From JADGGM01 sp027307005 (lineage in GTDB: Bacteria; Gemmatimonadota; Gemmatimonadetes; Gemmatimonadales; Gemmatimonadaceae), in NCBI GenBank assembly GCA_035455745.1, contig DATIEP010000059.1, positions 1 to 64,000 on the forward strand: a stretch of DNA of 64,000 nt, written 5' to 3'. Below the pieces are notes generated by a model, which saw nothing but the letters and a program-made list of their open reading frames with translations, was not told the origin of the DNA and did no database searches. The first letter of the stretch is position 1, and every line of letters begins with the position of its first letter. The position numbers and the translations under genes are program-made. This document shows, piece by piece, positions 56,134 through 64,000 of the stretch.

Positions 56134-57213
56134 TCAGTCGCCGAACGAGATGCCCGTCGCCCGCGCCGTCATCACCACGTCGTGCATCGGGTCGACTCGT
56201 TTGGGCACGGCTAGCGCCTCGGCGATGGGAATACACACAATGTGCGGCGACTGCAACGCCACCATCTGCCCGAAGCATCCGGCCGCAATCGCGCGGACCG
56301 CTGCCCCGCCGAAGCGCGTCGCGAGCAGCCTGTCGTACCCGGTAGGCATGCCGCCGCGCTGCAGATGGCCAAGCACCAGCGACCGACATTCCTTCCCCGT
56401 CCGCGCCTGGATCTCGCGCGCCAGCTTGTCGGCCATCCCGCCTAACCGAAGCTCCTCGCCCGGCAACGATGGTCCCAGCACCGACACGGAGCCGCCGAGC
56501 GGCCGCGCCCCCTCTGCAACGACGACGATCGAAAAGTAGCGACCGGCACGATCGCGCGATCGGATTTTGTCGCAAACCTTTTCGATCTCGTAGGGGATTT
56601 CCGGAATGAGAATCACATCGGCCGTGCCCGCCAGCCCGCTGTGCAGCGCGATGAACCCTGCGTCGCGCCCCATCACTTCCATGACGATCACGCGATCGTG
56701 ACTCTCGGCAGTGGTGTGCAGCTTGTCGATCGCCTCGAGCGCCGTGTTCACGGCGGTGTCGAATCCGAAGGTCGTGATCGTGCCGCTCACGTCATTGTCG
56801 ATCGTCTTGGGGACGCCGACCACTTTCATTCCCCGCTCGAACAATCGTTGGGCGATGCGCAGCGAGCCGTCGCCGCCGATCGTGATCAACGCGTCGATGC
56901 CGAGGTTGCGCGCTCGTTCGATGAGCTCCGCCGAGCGGTCGATCTCGCAGTAGGTGCCGTCGACGGCGATGCCGGGATAGCGGAACGGGTCGCCGCGATT
57001 GGTCGTGCGCAGGATGGTGCCGCCCAGGTGGGCAATGCCGCGCACGGATTCGCGCGTCAGCGGCACCACTTCGTCTTCGCCTAACAGACCGGCGTAGCCC
57101 CGCTTGACGCCCAGCACTTCCCATCCGCGTCCGATCGCGGACAGCACCGCGGCGCGGATGACGGCGTTCAAGCCGGGTGCGTCACCGCCGCCGGTCGAAA
57201 TCGCGATGCGCAT
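56134..57213 (-). CDS. pfkA: 6-phosphofructokinase
   Basis: Phosphorylates fructose 6-phosphate, the committed step of glycolysis. It is 359 residues. GGGDAPGLNAVIR opens the nucleotide site, IGGDGSL is at 112-118 and PKTIDND at 135-141 with the catalytic Asp. Gly in GGDGS is the ATP-type choice, whereas Lys in PKTIDND is the pyrophosphate-type choice (ATP enzymes usually have PGTIDND). The mix is the hallmark of the group III enzymes found in actinomycetes. The selenoprotein-W-like gene ends 38 bp upstream on the same strand. Confidence 0.95.
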   Translation of the reverse strand: MRIAISTGGGDAPGLNAVIRAAVLSAIGRGWEVLGVKRGYAGLLGEDEVVPLTRESVRGIAHLGGTILRTTNRGDPFRYPGIAVDGTYCEIDRSAELIERARNLGIDALITIGGDGSLRIAQRLFERGMKVVGVPKTIDNDVSGTITTFGFDTAVNTALEAIDKLHTTAESHDRVIVMEVMGRDAGFIALHSGLAGTADVILIPEIPYEIEKVCDKIRSRDRAGRYFSIVVVAEGARPLGGSVSVLGPSLPGEELRLGGMADKLAREIQARTGKECRSLVLGHLQRGGMPTGYDRLLATRFGGAAVRAIAAGCFGQMVALQSPHIVCIPIAEALAVPKRVDPMHDVVMTARATGISFGD

Positions 57214-57251
57214 CCGCCCTCGCGTCTAACGATCGCCGCGCGGCGCGCCCA

Positions 57252-57494
57252 TCAGCCGGCACGCTCGGCACGCGCACGCTCGATCAAGCCGAGCACCTCG
57301 CCCTCCTTGGCGTGACGCCCGAGCTTCGATTTTTCGAAGATCGGCCTCCCATCGAGCGACACCTCGAACCGTCCTCCGCGCGACGGCTGCATCGTGATCG
57401 ACGCATCCGGGTACCGTGCCTCGAGCTCGGCCGCCAACCTGGTGGCCCTCGGCTCGTAGTTTCAAAGCGTACAGTATTCGATCGTAATCGTCAT
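57252..57494 (-). CDS. Selenoprotein W-like (Rdx family) redox protein with in-frame TGA (Sec)
   Basis: Eighty residues if TGA at 57464-57462 is read as selenocysteine. From the ATG at 57494 the protein begins MTITIEYCTL-U-NYEPRA, which is the family's redox motif CxxU in the exact place of CxxC (Cys8, Sec11). It then continues in the same frame with LAAELEARYPDASITM, GGRFEVSLDGRPIFEKSKLG and GEVLGLIERAR, the whole thioredoxin-like Rdx fold. A conventional reading would call only the 61 residues after the TGA. A SECIS-like hairpin follows. Thioredoxin-like SelW proteins act in glutathione-linked redox control. It stands 38 bp before pfkA on the same strand. A sequencing error or true stop are the alternatives. 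Confidence 0.8.
57423..57455 (-). promoter_or_regulatory. SECIS-like hairpin after the Sec codon
   Basis: On the minus strand, starting seven bases after the TGA, GAGC pairs with GCTC (57455-57452 with 57426-57423) and GCCA with TGGC around the loop CCAGGT. The GGT of the apical loop is 23-25 bases from the TGA, within the usual spacing for bacterial SECIS elements bound by SelB. The internal loop is large, so the fold needs a computed check. Confidence 0.5.
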
Positions 57495-57766
57495 GCGCCC
57501 TCACAGGTAGCCACCATCGGCGCGCGCTCCGCGCCACAGCGAACCATACGCCTCCAACGCAGAGCAATGCCAGCGGCAGCCGAGTACCAAGCTCGCCGAG
57601 CGATCCGTGGAGTCTCCGCCGTTATCCGTTTGATCCGTCTTGACGCGGACGCCGAAAGTATACCTCTCCTGGCAGCCGCAATGATTCGCACCGCCCTCCA
57701 CGAATTTGCTCACACAAAACCGTCCCGCCACAGCTATCTCATGCGCGTCGACTTCCCGGAGGAAGG

Positions 57767-58183
57767 ATGCGCTCAGGTCATAGCCTGTGGGAGCTGGTCG
57801 CCGCGCTAACCATAATGGCAACGCTGGCGGCCATGGGAGCGCCGGCTGCAGTCCGGGCCCGCGACCGCGCGGCCGCGCGCGCCGCCGCCATCACCGTGCG
57901 CGCGACACTATCATCCGCTCGCGACGCGGCACTCTCGAGCGCCGCGGCCGCGCTCGTCGTGATCGACGCGTCGGTCGCCACGGTCTCGATAATCGTCAAT
58001 CGAGACACCATCCTGCGACATTCGCTCACCGGCGATCTGCGCGCTCGACTTTCCGCGAGTCGGGATACCATTCGTTTTGGACCAACGGGACGAGCCTTCG
58101 GCGCGTCGAATACCACGCTCGTCATTCGTTCCGGGTTCGCGGCTGAAACGATTACAGTTTCGCGCGTTGGGAGAGTGCGATGA
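57767..58183 (+). CDS. Type II secretion / type IV pilin-like pseudopilin (GspH/FimT-type)
   Basis: 138 residues with GGAGGAAGG just before the ATG. The N-terminus MRSGHSLWELVAALTIMA has a short leader ending in Gly, a residue position +5 Glu (GHSLWE), and a hydrophobic helix, which is the prepilin-peptidase substrate pattern. The rest is a beta-rich head (DASVATVSIIVNRDTILRHS). It is isolated from other pilus genes in this window. It may belong to a DNA-uptake or secretion pilus. Confidence 0.7.
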   Translation: MRSGHSLWELVAALTIMATLAAMGAPAAVRARDRAAARAAAITVRATLSSARDAALSSAAAALVVIDASVATVSIIVNRDTILRHSLTGDLRARLSASRDTIRFGPTGRAFGASNTTLVIRSGFAAETITVSRVGRVR

Positions 58184-58187
58184 CGCC

Positions 58188-59324
58188 TCAGACCAACTCG
58201 ATCGCTCTGCCGGCAAGCCTCGCGATCATCCCGATTCGAAACGTGACCTCGGCGGCCAAGGTCTCGGGAGTCGGACGCGGCTCCAACGGGAAGCTCGCCC
58301 ACGAAAACGGTACGCTCGAGCGAAGCGACGGCGGACGCTTCTCGACGCGCCATGCCCCGCGCTCGTCGCGCTCATCCAGGAGGTGCTCGAACAACCGCGA
58401 CCAGTTTTCGTTCCGGCGCAACAGCCCCAAACGCGCCAGGATTTCGAGCCAGAACAATGCGCCGGCAAAATCGCTTTCCACGGTGCTGCGATGCGGCAAC
58501 GGATCGCCTAACACCAGATGCGACTCGGGAACGACGCGCTTCCCGACCACGCGAGCCGGCGTGGCGCGCGGAGCCGGCTGCGCAAGGCACGCGTACACAT
58601 GCTCCATGATGACGTAGTTCTCGCTCCGGAACCTCGGCATGTGCGCGAGCATGATCAGAGCGTAAATCGATGGCGGCGACGCCTCCGGCGCCAACACATG
58701 CTGATTACCTGCGCGCACGAACGGCTTCTCGGCCAGCGGCGACCGGAGGTAGGCAGACAAGCGCTCGACAATCCGTCTCGCCGCACCCCGAAGACGCGGA
58801 TCCGCTTCGTATCCCGCTTGCGCAAGGGTGGCCGCTGCCGCCTCGCGCAAGATTCCTCGACCGTGCCGCACGAGCTCCACGTCGCCGGCATTGGGCCCGC
58901 GCGGAGCCAGCTCGTACATCAAGCCGGCATCCTCATCCTCCGCCAACAAGCGAAAGAGCGCACGCCTGGCTCGAATCAACGGAGGAGATTCGCGATCCCA
59001 TCCGTATTCCAGCATCCGCCTAACGGCCGGCATGGTTCCGGTACCCTCGAAGTCACCGCCACGAGCGCCGGGCACCGTCAACATCGCGCCGTTCCACGTC
59101 CCGTCAACGCGCTGCGACAGAGCAAGCGACAGCGCGGGCTCATAGGAGTACGGAAGCGAAGCCATAGAAGCTGGTAGGCCACTCAACCGAGCGACCTCGA
59201 TGCTCGCGCGATACTGTATTGGAGGTATCGCTGTACTGAGGACCCAGGACAGCGGGAACACCACCGGTTCTGAAGGAAATGGTGGAACCGGCGCTGGTAC
59301 GCCCGGCATCGTCGGAACGGTCAC
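58188..59324 (-). CDS. Protein of unknown function, possibly alpha/alpha-toroid
   Basis: About 378 residues from a GTG at 59324 with GAGGG upstream; a TTG at 59366 is the alternative start. No signal peptide or clear membrane helix. Motif-like stretches ALSQRVDGTWNGAML, LEYGWDRESPPLIRARRALF, TLAQAGYEADPRLRGAARRI and IMLAHMPRFRSENYVIMEHV occur at regular spacing. They recall the helix repeats of squalene cyclase/prenyltransferase-like toroids. No catalytic signature was found. It ends next to the pseudopilin gene in convergent orientation (4-bp gap). Confidence 0.55.
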   Translation of the reverse strand: MTVPTMPGVPAPVPPFPSEPVVFPLSWVLSTAIPPIQYRASIEVARLSGLPASMASLPYSYEPALSLALSQRVDGTWNGAMLTVPGARGGDFEGTGTMPAVRRMLEYGWDRESPPLIRARRALFRLLAEDEDAGLMYELAPRGPNAGDVELVRHGRGILREAAAATLAQAGYEADPRLRGAARRIVERLSAYLRSPLAEKPFVRAGNQHVLAPEASPPSIYALIMLAHMPRFRSENYVIMEHVYACLAQPAPRATPARVVGKRVVPESHLVLGDPLPHRSTVESDFAGALFWLEILARLGLLRRNENWSRLFEHLLDERDERGAWRVEKRPPSLRSSVPFSWASFPLEPRPTPETLAAEVTFRIGMIARLAGRAIELV

Positions 59325-59616
59325 AGCGCCCTCGCCATCGCGGTAAGTCGTTGGAGGACAACGCAATAACGGGCAATAGCCAAGGCGCCCGGCCGCCGTG
59401 CCTAACGATATCAGTTTTTTGCCCGGGCGCCAGAGGGTTCGAGGCCGGCACCGGCTGGCGTCATCTGTTCATAAGTCGTTGCCGGCCTTCACGGTGTCAA
59501 ATCTGTGGCGGCCCGATACATACCCACCCTCTTAACGCCGAGCTCGTGAGTACGTCCACTATCTCGAATCACCATGAGCGTGCGTTTGCACGCGTCAGAC
59601 CTGGACGGGAGGCAAT

Positions 59617-60036
59617 ATGTTGAGGCTACGAGTAGCGGCGCTTGGCGCCGCGATGGCAGTCGTTCTTGCAGCAGCCACGACGTCGGCGCAGACGGTGAGT
59701 CCGCCCGCGCGGCAAGACATCCGTCACGACACGCGCGACATTCGTTCGGATCGCCGCGACATTCGCGCCGACACCAGAAATGCGCGCCGCGATCGCCGCA
59801 GTGTACGAGCCGACGGCCACCGGCTGGTGCGCGATCGGCGAGCCATCCGCCGCGATGGCCGCCAAGGAAATCGTGCGCGGCTGCATGCGGATCGCCGGCA
59901 CTTCCGGCACGACGTCCGCCGGAGCCGGCACGACCACCGCGCTCTCCAACGCAATCGGTTCGACCGGCGTCGCAACGCACGCGACCTGCGAGCCGACAAG
60001 CGCGATCGGCGTCAGGACGTGCGAGCTCGCCAGTAA
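59617..60036 (+). CDS. Exported Arg/Asp-repeat protein
   Basis: 139 residues with GGGAGG upstream of the ATG. A signal peptide (LGAAMAVVLAAATTSAQ) precedes a mature part made almost wholly of Arg-Asp units such as RDIRSDRRDIRADTRNARRD. Charged residues alternate at 3-4 residue spacing, the pattern of a single stable alpha-helix or a coiled structure. It is very basic, so it may bind nucleic acid or polyanions outside the cytoplasm. A hairpin terminator follows. Confidence 0.7.
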   Translation: MLRLRVAALGAAMAVVLAAATTSAQTVSPPARQDIRHDTRDIRSDRRDIRADTRNARRDRRSVRADGHRLVRDRRAIRRDGRQGNRARLHADRRHFRHDVRRSRHDHRALQRNRFDRRRNARDLRADKRDRRQDVRARQ

Positions 60037-60045
60037 GACTTTTCG

Positions 60046-60073
60046 CTGCGGCCGGCCCTCGGGTCGGCCGCAG
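60046..60073 (+). terminator. Hairpin terminator of the Arg/Asp-repeat gene
   Basis: CTGCGGCCG (60046-60054) and CGGCCGCAG (60065-60073) pair perfectly, with a CCC/GGG inner stem. It starts 10 bp after the stop codon; the following bases are TCGCTTGCGC, so the T-tract is poor. Confidence 0.65.
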
Positions 60074-60191
60074 TCGCTTGCGCTAATGGGTTGTCGCCGC
60101 CAAGGAGATATGTCCGTTCCCGTACGAAGTTGGCTTGTGAACCGGTTATCGAACGGTCATCTTGACGGCAAGACCCTCTCAGCGCTGGAGC

Positions 60192-62288
60192 ATGATCGAG
60201 AGCCTGCTTACACGACCGGTTCACAAGGTGCCCGACCGCGTCCGCTTTGACGGGCGAGTCTTGTTCCTTACCGAGTCTCCCGAGTTGGTCAAACGTCAGC
60301 TGGCGGGCGAGGATCTGGCCTTCGATCCTCACGCGCCGGTCGGAACGCCGCTGCACCCCAAGCTGCGCGACAACATCTCGACCGACGAGATCACACCAGC
60401 GTACATCTGCTACTACTTCGACGAGACGCTGGGAGACTTTCCGTACCTGGGACTCAAGTGCGGCGATGAATTTCCCATCGTGCGCGGCTCGGTCCGCGCG
60501 GGGCACTTCGTTGCGTCCGTCTCCGGCAAGCGACGAGGCAAGGGCTCGTCGCGGGAACAGTCGCCTTACGCTGAGCTGATCGGAGGTATCAAGCTCGTCA
60601 TCGCCGAGAACATCGAGCGCATCTATCGGGAGAACTGTCAGAACCTCGGTGTGTTTACGTCCACCGATTTCGGGTTGATCGAGCGCGTGCGCCGCGGTGA
60701 GGACATTCCGCTCTCCGAATTCACGAAAGACGAGGGCGGGATATCGCGGGGCATCATTGAATACGGCGGACTGTTCAACTACAACCTCGCCAGGCTGCAA
60801 GGAAAGGTCGCCGTTCCCACGGTCAGTACGCCGCCGCGCCCCATGACGATCGCCGAGAAGATCTTTGCGAAGCATTGGGTGGCGGACCCGTCGAGCGGCG
60901 CGATCGGCGTACCAGCGGTCAAGCCGGGGGACCAGGGCTTCGTTCGGACGGACATCCGCTTCAGCCACGAATACGTGACGCCAATGGCCGCGATCTTCTT
61001 CGACCAGTTGGTCGGGCGAGACGAGCCGGTGAATGATCCGTCGTCCGTGTTCTTCTTCCGCGACCATCTCACGTTCCTCGACCAGGTCATGCGGCCGGAG
61101 CACGTGCAGATGGGGCTTCTCGATGTGGCTAACCAGCTCGAGAGCAAGCAGCGGGAGTTCGCCGCCGCGAAGGGCATCAAGCTGTACGGCCAGCTCGACC
61201 ATCGTCTGAACCTGCACGGCGCGCTCGCCGCAGCGGGCTCCGAGGCGATCTGCCACTCGAAGATTCTCGAGGCGCACGCCCAACCGGGTCAGGTGATCAT
61301 CGGCTCCGACTCACACACACCGCACGCCGGCGCCGTGGGCTGCATCGCGTTCGGTGTCGGCACGACGGCGATCTTCAATTCGTGGATCACGAACGACGTG
61401 CGGGTCGAGGTGCCGAAGTCGTTCAAGGTCGTGGTGCGCGGCCACAAACCGCCTAACATCGCGGCCAAGGACTTCATGCTCGAGATTCTGCGCCATCCGT
61501 ACATCAAGAGCGGCGAGGCAATCGGGCAGATCATCGAGTACGCGGGCGAAGCGGTCGAGGCGCTGTCGGTCGACGAGCGAGCGACCATGACCAACATGGC
61601 CGCTGAGGTCGGCGCCTTCACCGGCATCATCGCACCCGACGAGCGCACGGTCGAATATCTGGTTGCGCAACGCGGCATGAGCGCCGAGTCGGCGCGCGCG
61701 TTGTGCGACGGCCTCACGTCGGATCCGGATGCGTCCTATGTGAAGGTGATCGAGATCGACGCATCCACTCTGCGTCCCATGCTCGCGCTGCCCGGCGACC
61801 CGGGCAACGGCCTGTATGTGGACGAGCTGCCCGGTGAAGTACGCATCGACATTGCCTACGCGGGGTCCTGCACGGCGGGCAAGAAGGAAGACATGGACAT
61901 GTACGCCCGCGTGTTCGCGGAGGCGCTGGAGCGGGGCGAGCGTGTCGCGGAGCACGTCCGTTGCTTCATCCAGTGCGGGTCGCGCGAGGTGTTCGAGTAC
62001 TGCCAGGAGCGCGGCTACGACAGGATCTTCGCCGACGTCGGCGCAACGTTCGTCGAGCCATCGTGCGGCGCGTGCATCAACGCGGGTCCTGGCGTGTCGC
62101 GCACGAAGGACGAGGTCACGATCTCTGCCATCAACCGCAACTTCCCCGGTCGGTCCGGTCCGGGACAGTTGTATCTAGCGTCGCCGTACACGGTGGCCGC
62201 TTCGGCGATTGCGGGACGCATCGTCGAGTGGGCGTCGGGACACGACGAGCGCGACACCGCACACACCGATGAATTGGTCCACGCCTGA
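60192..62288 (+). CDS. Aconitase-family hydratase with N-terminal swivel domain
   Basis: 698 residues. The swivel domain comes first: LRDNISTDEITPAYICYYFDE at about 55-75 and the substrate loop GKGSSREQSPYAEL at about 115-128. The cluster domain follows, with three [4Fe-4S] Cys: Cys384 in AVGCIAFGVG and Cys625/628 in PSCGACINAGPG. This order resembles bacterial AcnB, but the AcnB HEAT-like N-terminus is missing and the protein is shorter. SDSHTPHAGAVG is the usual catalytic stretch. It may act on citrate/isocitrate or on a homologous substrate such as 2-methylcitrate. ATG 60192 was preferred over a TTG at 60162. Confidence 0.85.
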   Translation: MIESLLTRPVHKVPDRVRFDGRVLFLTESPELVKRQLAGEDLAFDPHAPVGTPLHPKLRDNISTDEITPAYICYYFDETLGDFPYLGLKCGDEFPIVRGSVRAGHFVASVSGKRRGKGSSREQSPYAELIGGIKLVIAENIERIYRENCQNLGVFTSTDFGLIERVRRGEDIPLSEFTKDEGGISRGIIEYGGLFNYNLARLQGKVAVPTVSTPPRPMTIAEKIFAKHWVADPSSGAIGVPAVKPGDQGFVRTDIRFSHEYVTPMAAIFFDQLVGRDEPVNDPSSVFFFRDHLTFLDQVMRPEHVQMGLLDVANQLESKQREFAAAKGIKLYGQLDHRLNLHGALAAAGSEAICHSKILEAHAQPGQVIIGSDSHTPHAGAVGCIAFGVGTTAIFNSWITNDVRVEVPKSFKVVVRGHKPPNIAAKDFMLEILRHPYIKSGEAIGQIIEYAGEAVEALSVDERATMTNMAAEVGAFTGIIAPDERTVEYLVAQRGMSAESARALCDGLTSDPDASYVKVIEIDASTLRPMLALPGDPGNGLYVDELPGEVRIDIAYAGSCTAGKKEDMDMYARVFAEALERGERVAEHVRCFIQCGSREVFEYCQERGYDRIFADVGATFVEPSCGACINAGPGVSRTKDEVTISAINRNFPGRSGPGQLYLASPYTVAASAIAGRIVEWASGHDERDTAHTDELVHA

Positions 62289-62376
62289 CCGGGTCGCCGC
62301 TGAACGCGTCGTGACTGTCGTCAGCGGCGTGTCCGTCACCGGCGTTGATCGAACGGCGCTGCACTCGTGATCGCGC

Positions 62377-63198
62377 ATGCGGGGTGAGTTCGTCGACGTA
62401 GGCGGCGCGCGCATCTATTACTACGCCACGGGCACGCGGGGCGCGGGCGAGCCGGTCGTACTCATCCATGGCTTCCCGACCTCGTCGCATTTGTGGCGCG
62501 ACGTGGCGCCGCTGATCCCCGAGGGCCACCGTGTGGTGGTGATCGACCTGCTCGGCTACGGCCGGAGCGATCCGCCTAACGGACGCGATCTGAGCATCAA
62601 GGGCCACGCCGAGCGCGTCATCGGACTGCTGGATGCGCTGCGCATCTCGTACGCGTCGATCGTCGGGCACGACCTGGGTGGCGGGATCGCGCAGTACCTG
62701 GCCGTGCGGCATCCGACCCGCGTGGCGCGGCTGGCGCTCATCGACTCGGTGGCATTCGATGACTGGCCGACGCGGCAGCTCAAGCTCGCCCGCACCACGC
62801 TGCCGCTGACGCGCTTCCTGCCGGCGACCTGGATTCTGTCGATGCTGCGTTCGGAGCTCGAGCGGGGCTACGCGCACGAAGACAGCGGCGCCCGCTCGAT
62901 CGACATTTACGTTCGTCCGTTCTGCCATCCATCGGGACGCGACGTGCTCGTGTCGCACCTCGAGGCGCTCGACGCGGAAGAGACGATGGCCTTGCAGCAG
63001 CGGCTCAAGGACATCGTCGCGCCGACGGCGATCGTGTCGGGCGCGCACGACCCGTTCCTGCCGCCGGCGTTGGCGAAGCGCCTGCAGGCCACCATACCCG
63101 ACTCGTCGCTCGACATCATCTCGGATGTTCGGCACTTCACACCCGAAGAAGCCCCCGAGGCGATCAGCACCATTCTCTCCGCCTGGTTGCAGCGTTAG
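62377..63198 (+). CDS. Alpha/beta hydrolase, haloalkane dehalogenase/epoxide hydrolase-like
   Basis: 273 residues. The oxyanion region is LIHGFPTSSHLW, and the nucleophile elbow GHDLGGGIA carries Asp, not Ser. This is the choice of haloalkane dehalogenases and epoxide hydrolases. The acid Asp is in SGAHDPFLPP and the catalytic His in VRHFTPEEAP. The exact substrate cannot be read from sequence. No promoter motif was assigned. Confidence 0.8.
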   Translation: MRGEFVDVGGARIYYYATGTRGAGEPVVLIHGFPTSSHLWRDVAPLIPEGHRVVVIDLLGYGRSDPPNGRDLSIKGHAERVIGLLDALRISYASIVGHDLGGGIAQYLAVRHPTRVARLALIDSVAFDDWPTRQLKLARTTLPLTRFLPATWILSMLRSELERGYAHEDSGARSIDIYVRPFCHPSGRDVLVSHLEALDAEETMALQQRLKDIVAPTAIVSGAHDPFLPPALAKRLQATIPDSSLDIISDVRHFTPEEAPEAISTILSAWLQR

Positions 63199-63263
63199 GC
63201 GATCGATCGGGCTCGAGGCGGCCCTGGTCGTCTCCAGCGCGCTCATACGAAGTCCCGTGACGT

Positions 63264-64000
63264 CTAGATCTTGCGCACTTCGTCGGCCGCCTCGAGCACG
63301 TGGCCGATGTCCCGTGAGAGAGCGCGCGCTTCCACCGTCGCGCTGTTGACTTCCCCGATCGCCGCCTGGACGCCGGATGCGCGCAATTTGAGCAGATCGA
63401 GCTTGAGGTTCGCGAGCGCGATCCCGACGCTCTCCAACTGCCCAACGAGCCGCTCGCGCCGCGACGTGAGCTGCAGCAGCGATGCGTGCTGCCGCTCGAG
63501 CAGCGACAGGCGCCGCTCGTGCTCCGTCGTCGCATCGGGCTCGCGCTTCACGGTGGCGATCCGCTGCTCGAGCTCGCCCATCGCCGCGGGCGACAGATCG
63601 CGGTCGAGATGGTGCAGCATCTGGGCGATCGACGCGGCGCGCTGCGCCAAGCCATCCACGGTCGGTTCGACGTCGGGAATGAGATCGCGATCGGCCTTGC
63701 CGAGCGATGCGATGATGGCGAGGATCGTGGCGCGATCGGCGGCCGCTCGACGGACGGCGTCGCCGTGTGGTCCCGCGAGCACATCCGGGGGCGCGAGCCT
63801 GGCCGCATCGACCTCGGCTTGCGATGGGCCGGGCAGCGCCGGCGCGGATACACCCGGCCCAACGGTGCGCACGGCATCCGGATCGGGCTTCTTGAAGATG
63901 CGCTTCCAGGTGATGCCCTCGGCCCACAGCGCGCTCCATTGCTTCATCACCGACGCGCCCATGGCTAACGCAACGAAGAGGAACCACGGAAACTCGGGCG
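63264..64000 (-). CDS. Membrane-anchored coiled-coil protein (5' end outside window)
   Basis: At least 245 residues; the frame stays open to the right edge. The visible N-terminal part reads EFPWFLFVALAMGASVMKQW, a likely membrane helix, so an ATG at 63962 would cut it. A Pro-rich linker is followed by about 150 residues of predicted helical or coiled-coil character (ERRLSLLERQHASLLQLTSR, NLKLDLLKLRAS, ATVEARALSRDIGHVLEAAD). Function unknown. It converges on the hydrolase gene. Confidence 0.65.
   Translation of the reverse strand, partial: PEFPWFLFVALAMGASVMKQWSALWAEGITWKRIFKKPDPDAVRTVGPGVSAPALPGPSQAEVDAARLAPPDVLAGPHGDAVRRAAADRATILAIIASLGKADRDLIPDVEPTVDGLAQRAASIAQMLHHLDRDLSPAAMGELEQRIATVKREPDATTEHERRLSLLERQHASLLQLTSRRERLVGQLESVGIALANLKLDLLKLRASGVQAAIGEVNSATVEARALSRDIGHVLEAADEVRKI

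Noticed and set aside
57252..57437. 61-codon gene starting after the TGA, or a pseudogene
   Set aside because: It would lose the Cys redox motif. Reading TGA as selenocysteine gives a complete family member with CxxU in the right place. The pseudogene option cannot be ruled out without selB/selC.
57640..57664. TTGACG...TATACC promoter before the pseudopilin gene
   Set aside because: The spacer is only 13 bp, so the two boxes cannot form one sigma-70 promoter.
62131..63987. 618-codon minus-strand frame across the hydrolase
   Set aside because: It is antisense to the hydrolase gene and out of frame with the coiled-coil gene; no recognisable domain.

Overview
The window is a GC-rich (roughly two-thirds by eye), densely packed bacterial chromosome segment with about 53 protein genes and no rRNA, tRNA, CRISPR array or recognisable insertion sequence. 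Several features point to a soil- or water-dwelling member of the Gemmatimonadota or a close neighbour: DUF4097 proteins, a transcription-activator-like domain fused to a Ser/Thr kinase, an ImuA-ImuB-DnaE2 mutasome, partial Sox genes, and large secreted zinc proteases. The taxonomy is inferred from gene style, not from a marker gene.

Layout. 1-4.6 kb: an N6-adenine DNA methylase (cut by the left edge) overlapping a SNF2-type helicase, a candidate DNA-modification or defence pair. 4.6-9.4 kb: a HAD phosphatase, then an ECF sigma / anti-sigma pair leading into three tandem DUF4097 beta-repeat envelope proteins. 9.4-13.9 kb: a WYL-like small protein, a membrane HETGH protein, a PMT-type glycosyltransferase and a kinase. 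13.9-18.7 kb: hutU facing hutI, then a sulfane dehydrogenase pair (soxC plus a cytochrome c). 18.7-26.8 kb: an AAA ATPase divergent from a radical-SAM / ImuA / ImuB / DnaE2 DNA-damage operon, with an operator-like inverted repeat and a LexA-like direct repeat between them. 26.8-32.8 kb: secreted small proteins, a SAM methyltransferase, a SET-domain protein, an ABC exporter and an FHA protein. 32.8-37.2 kb: a tightly overlapped minus-strand run ispH / sugar-epimerase-like / xdhC / mocA-like / membrane protein. 37.2-37.6 kb: an unusual intergenic repeat cluster. 37.6-44.2 kb: a large metzincin protease, an LD-carboxypeptidase, a thioesterase, and soxY-soxZ-metallohydrolase. 44.4-49.9 kb: a four-gene phosphorelay whose first gene fuses a GspE/PilB-like ATPase to a receiver domain. 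49.9-55.9 kb: a CGNR regulator, a TetR/ECF-sigma operon, a GNAT acetyltransferase and a DEAH helicase. 56.1-64 kb: pfkA preceded by a probable selenoprotein W-like gene with an in-frame TGA, a pseudopilin, unknown proteins, an aconitase-family enzyme, a haloalkane-dehalogenase-like hydrolase, and a coiled-coil membrane protein cut by the right edge.

Two signals stand out. The first is a non-palindromic heptamer, GCCTAAC / GTTAGGC, which I count about 80 times on both strands, mostly inside genes, where it forces the rare Leu codon TTA or supplies stop codons. It looks like a selected genome-wide word (uptake-sequence-like or Chi-like). The second is the CxxU selenoprotein at 57.25-57.49 kb, which conventional gene calling would truncate.
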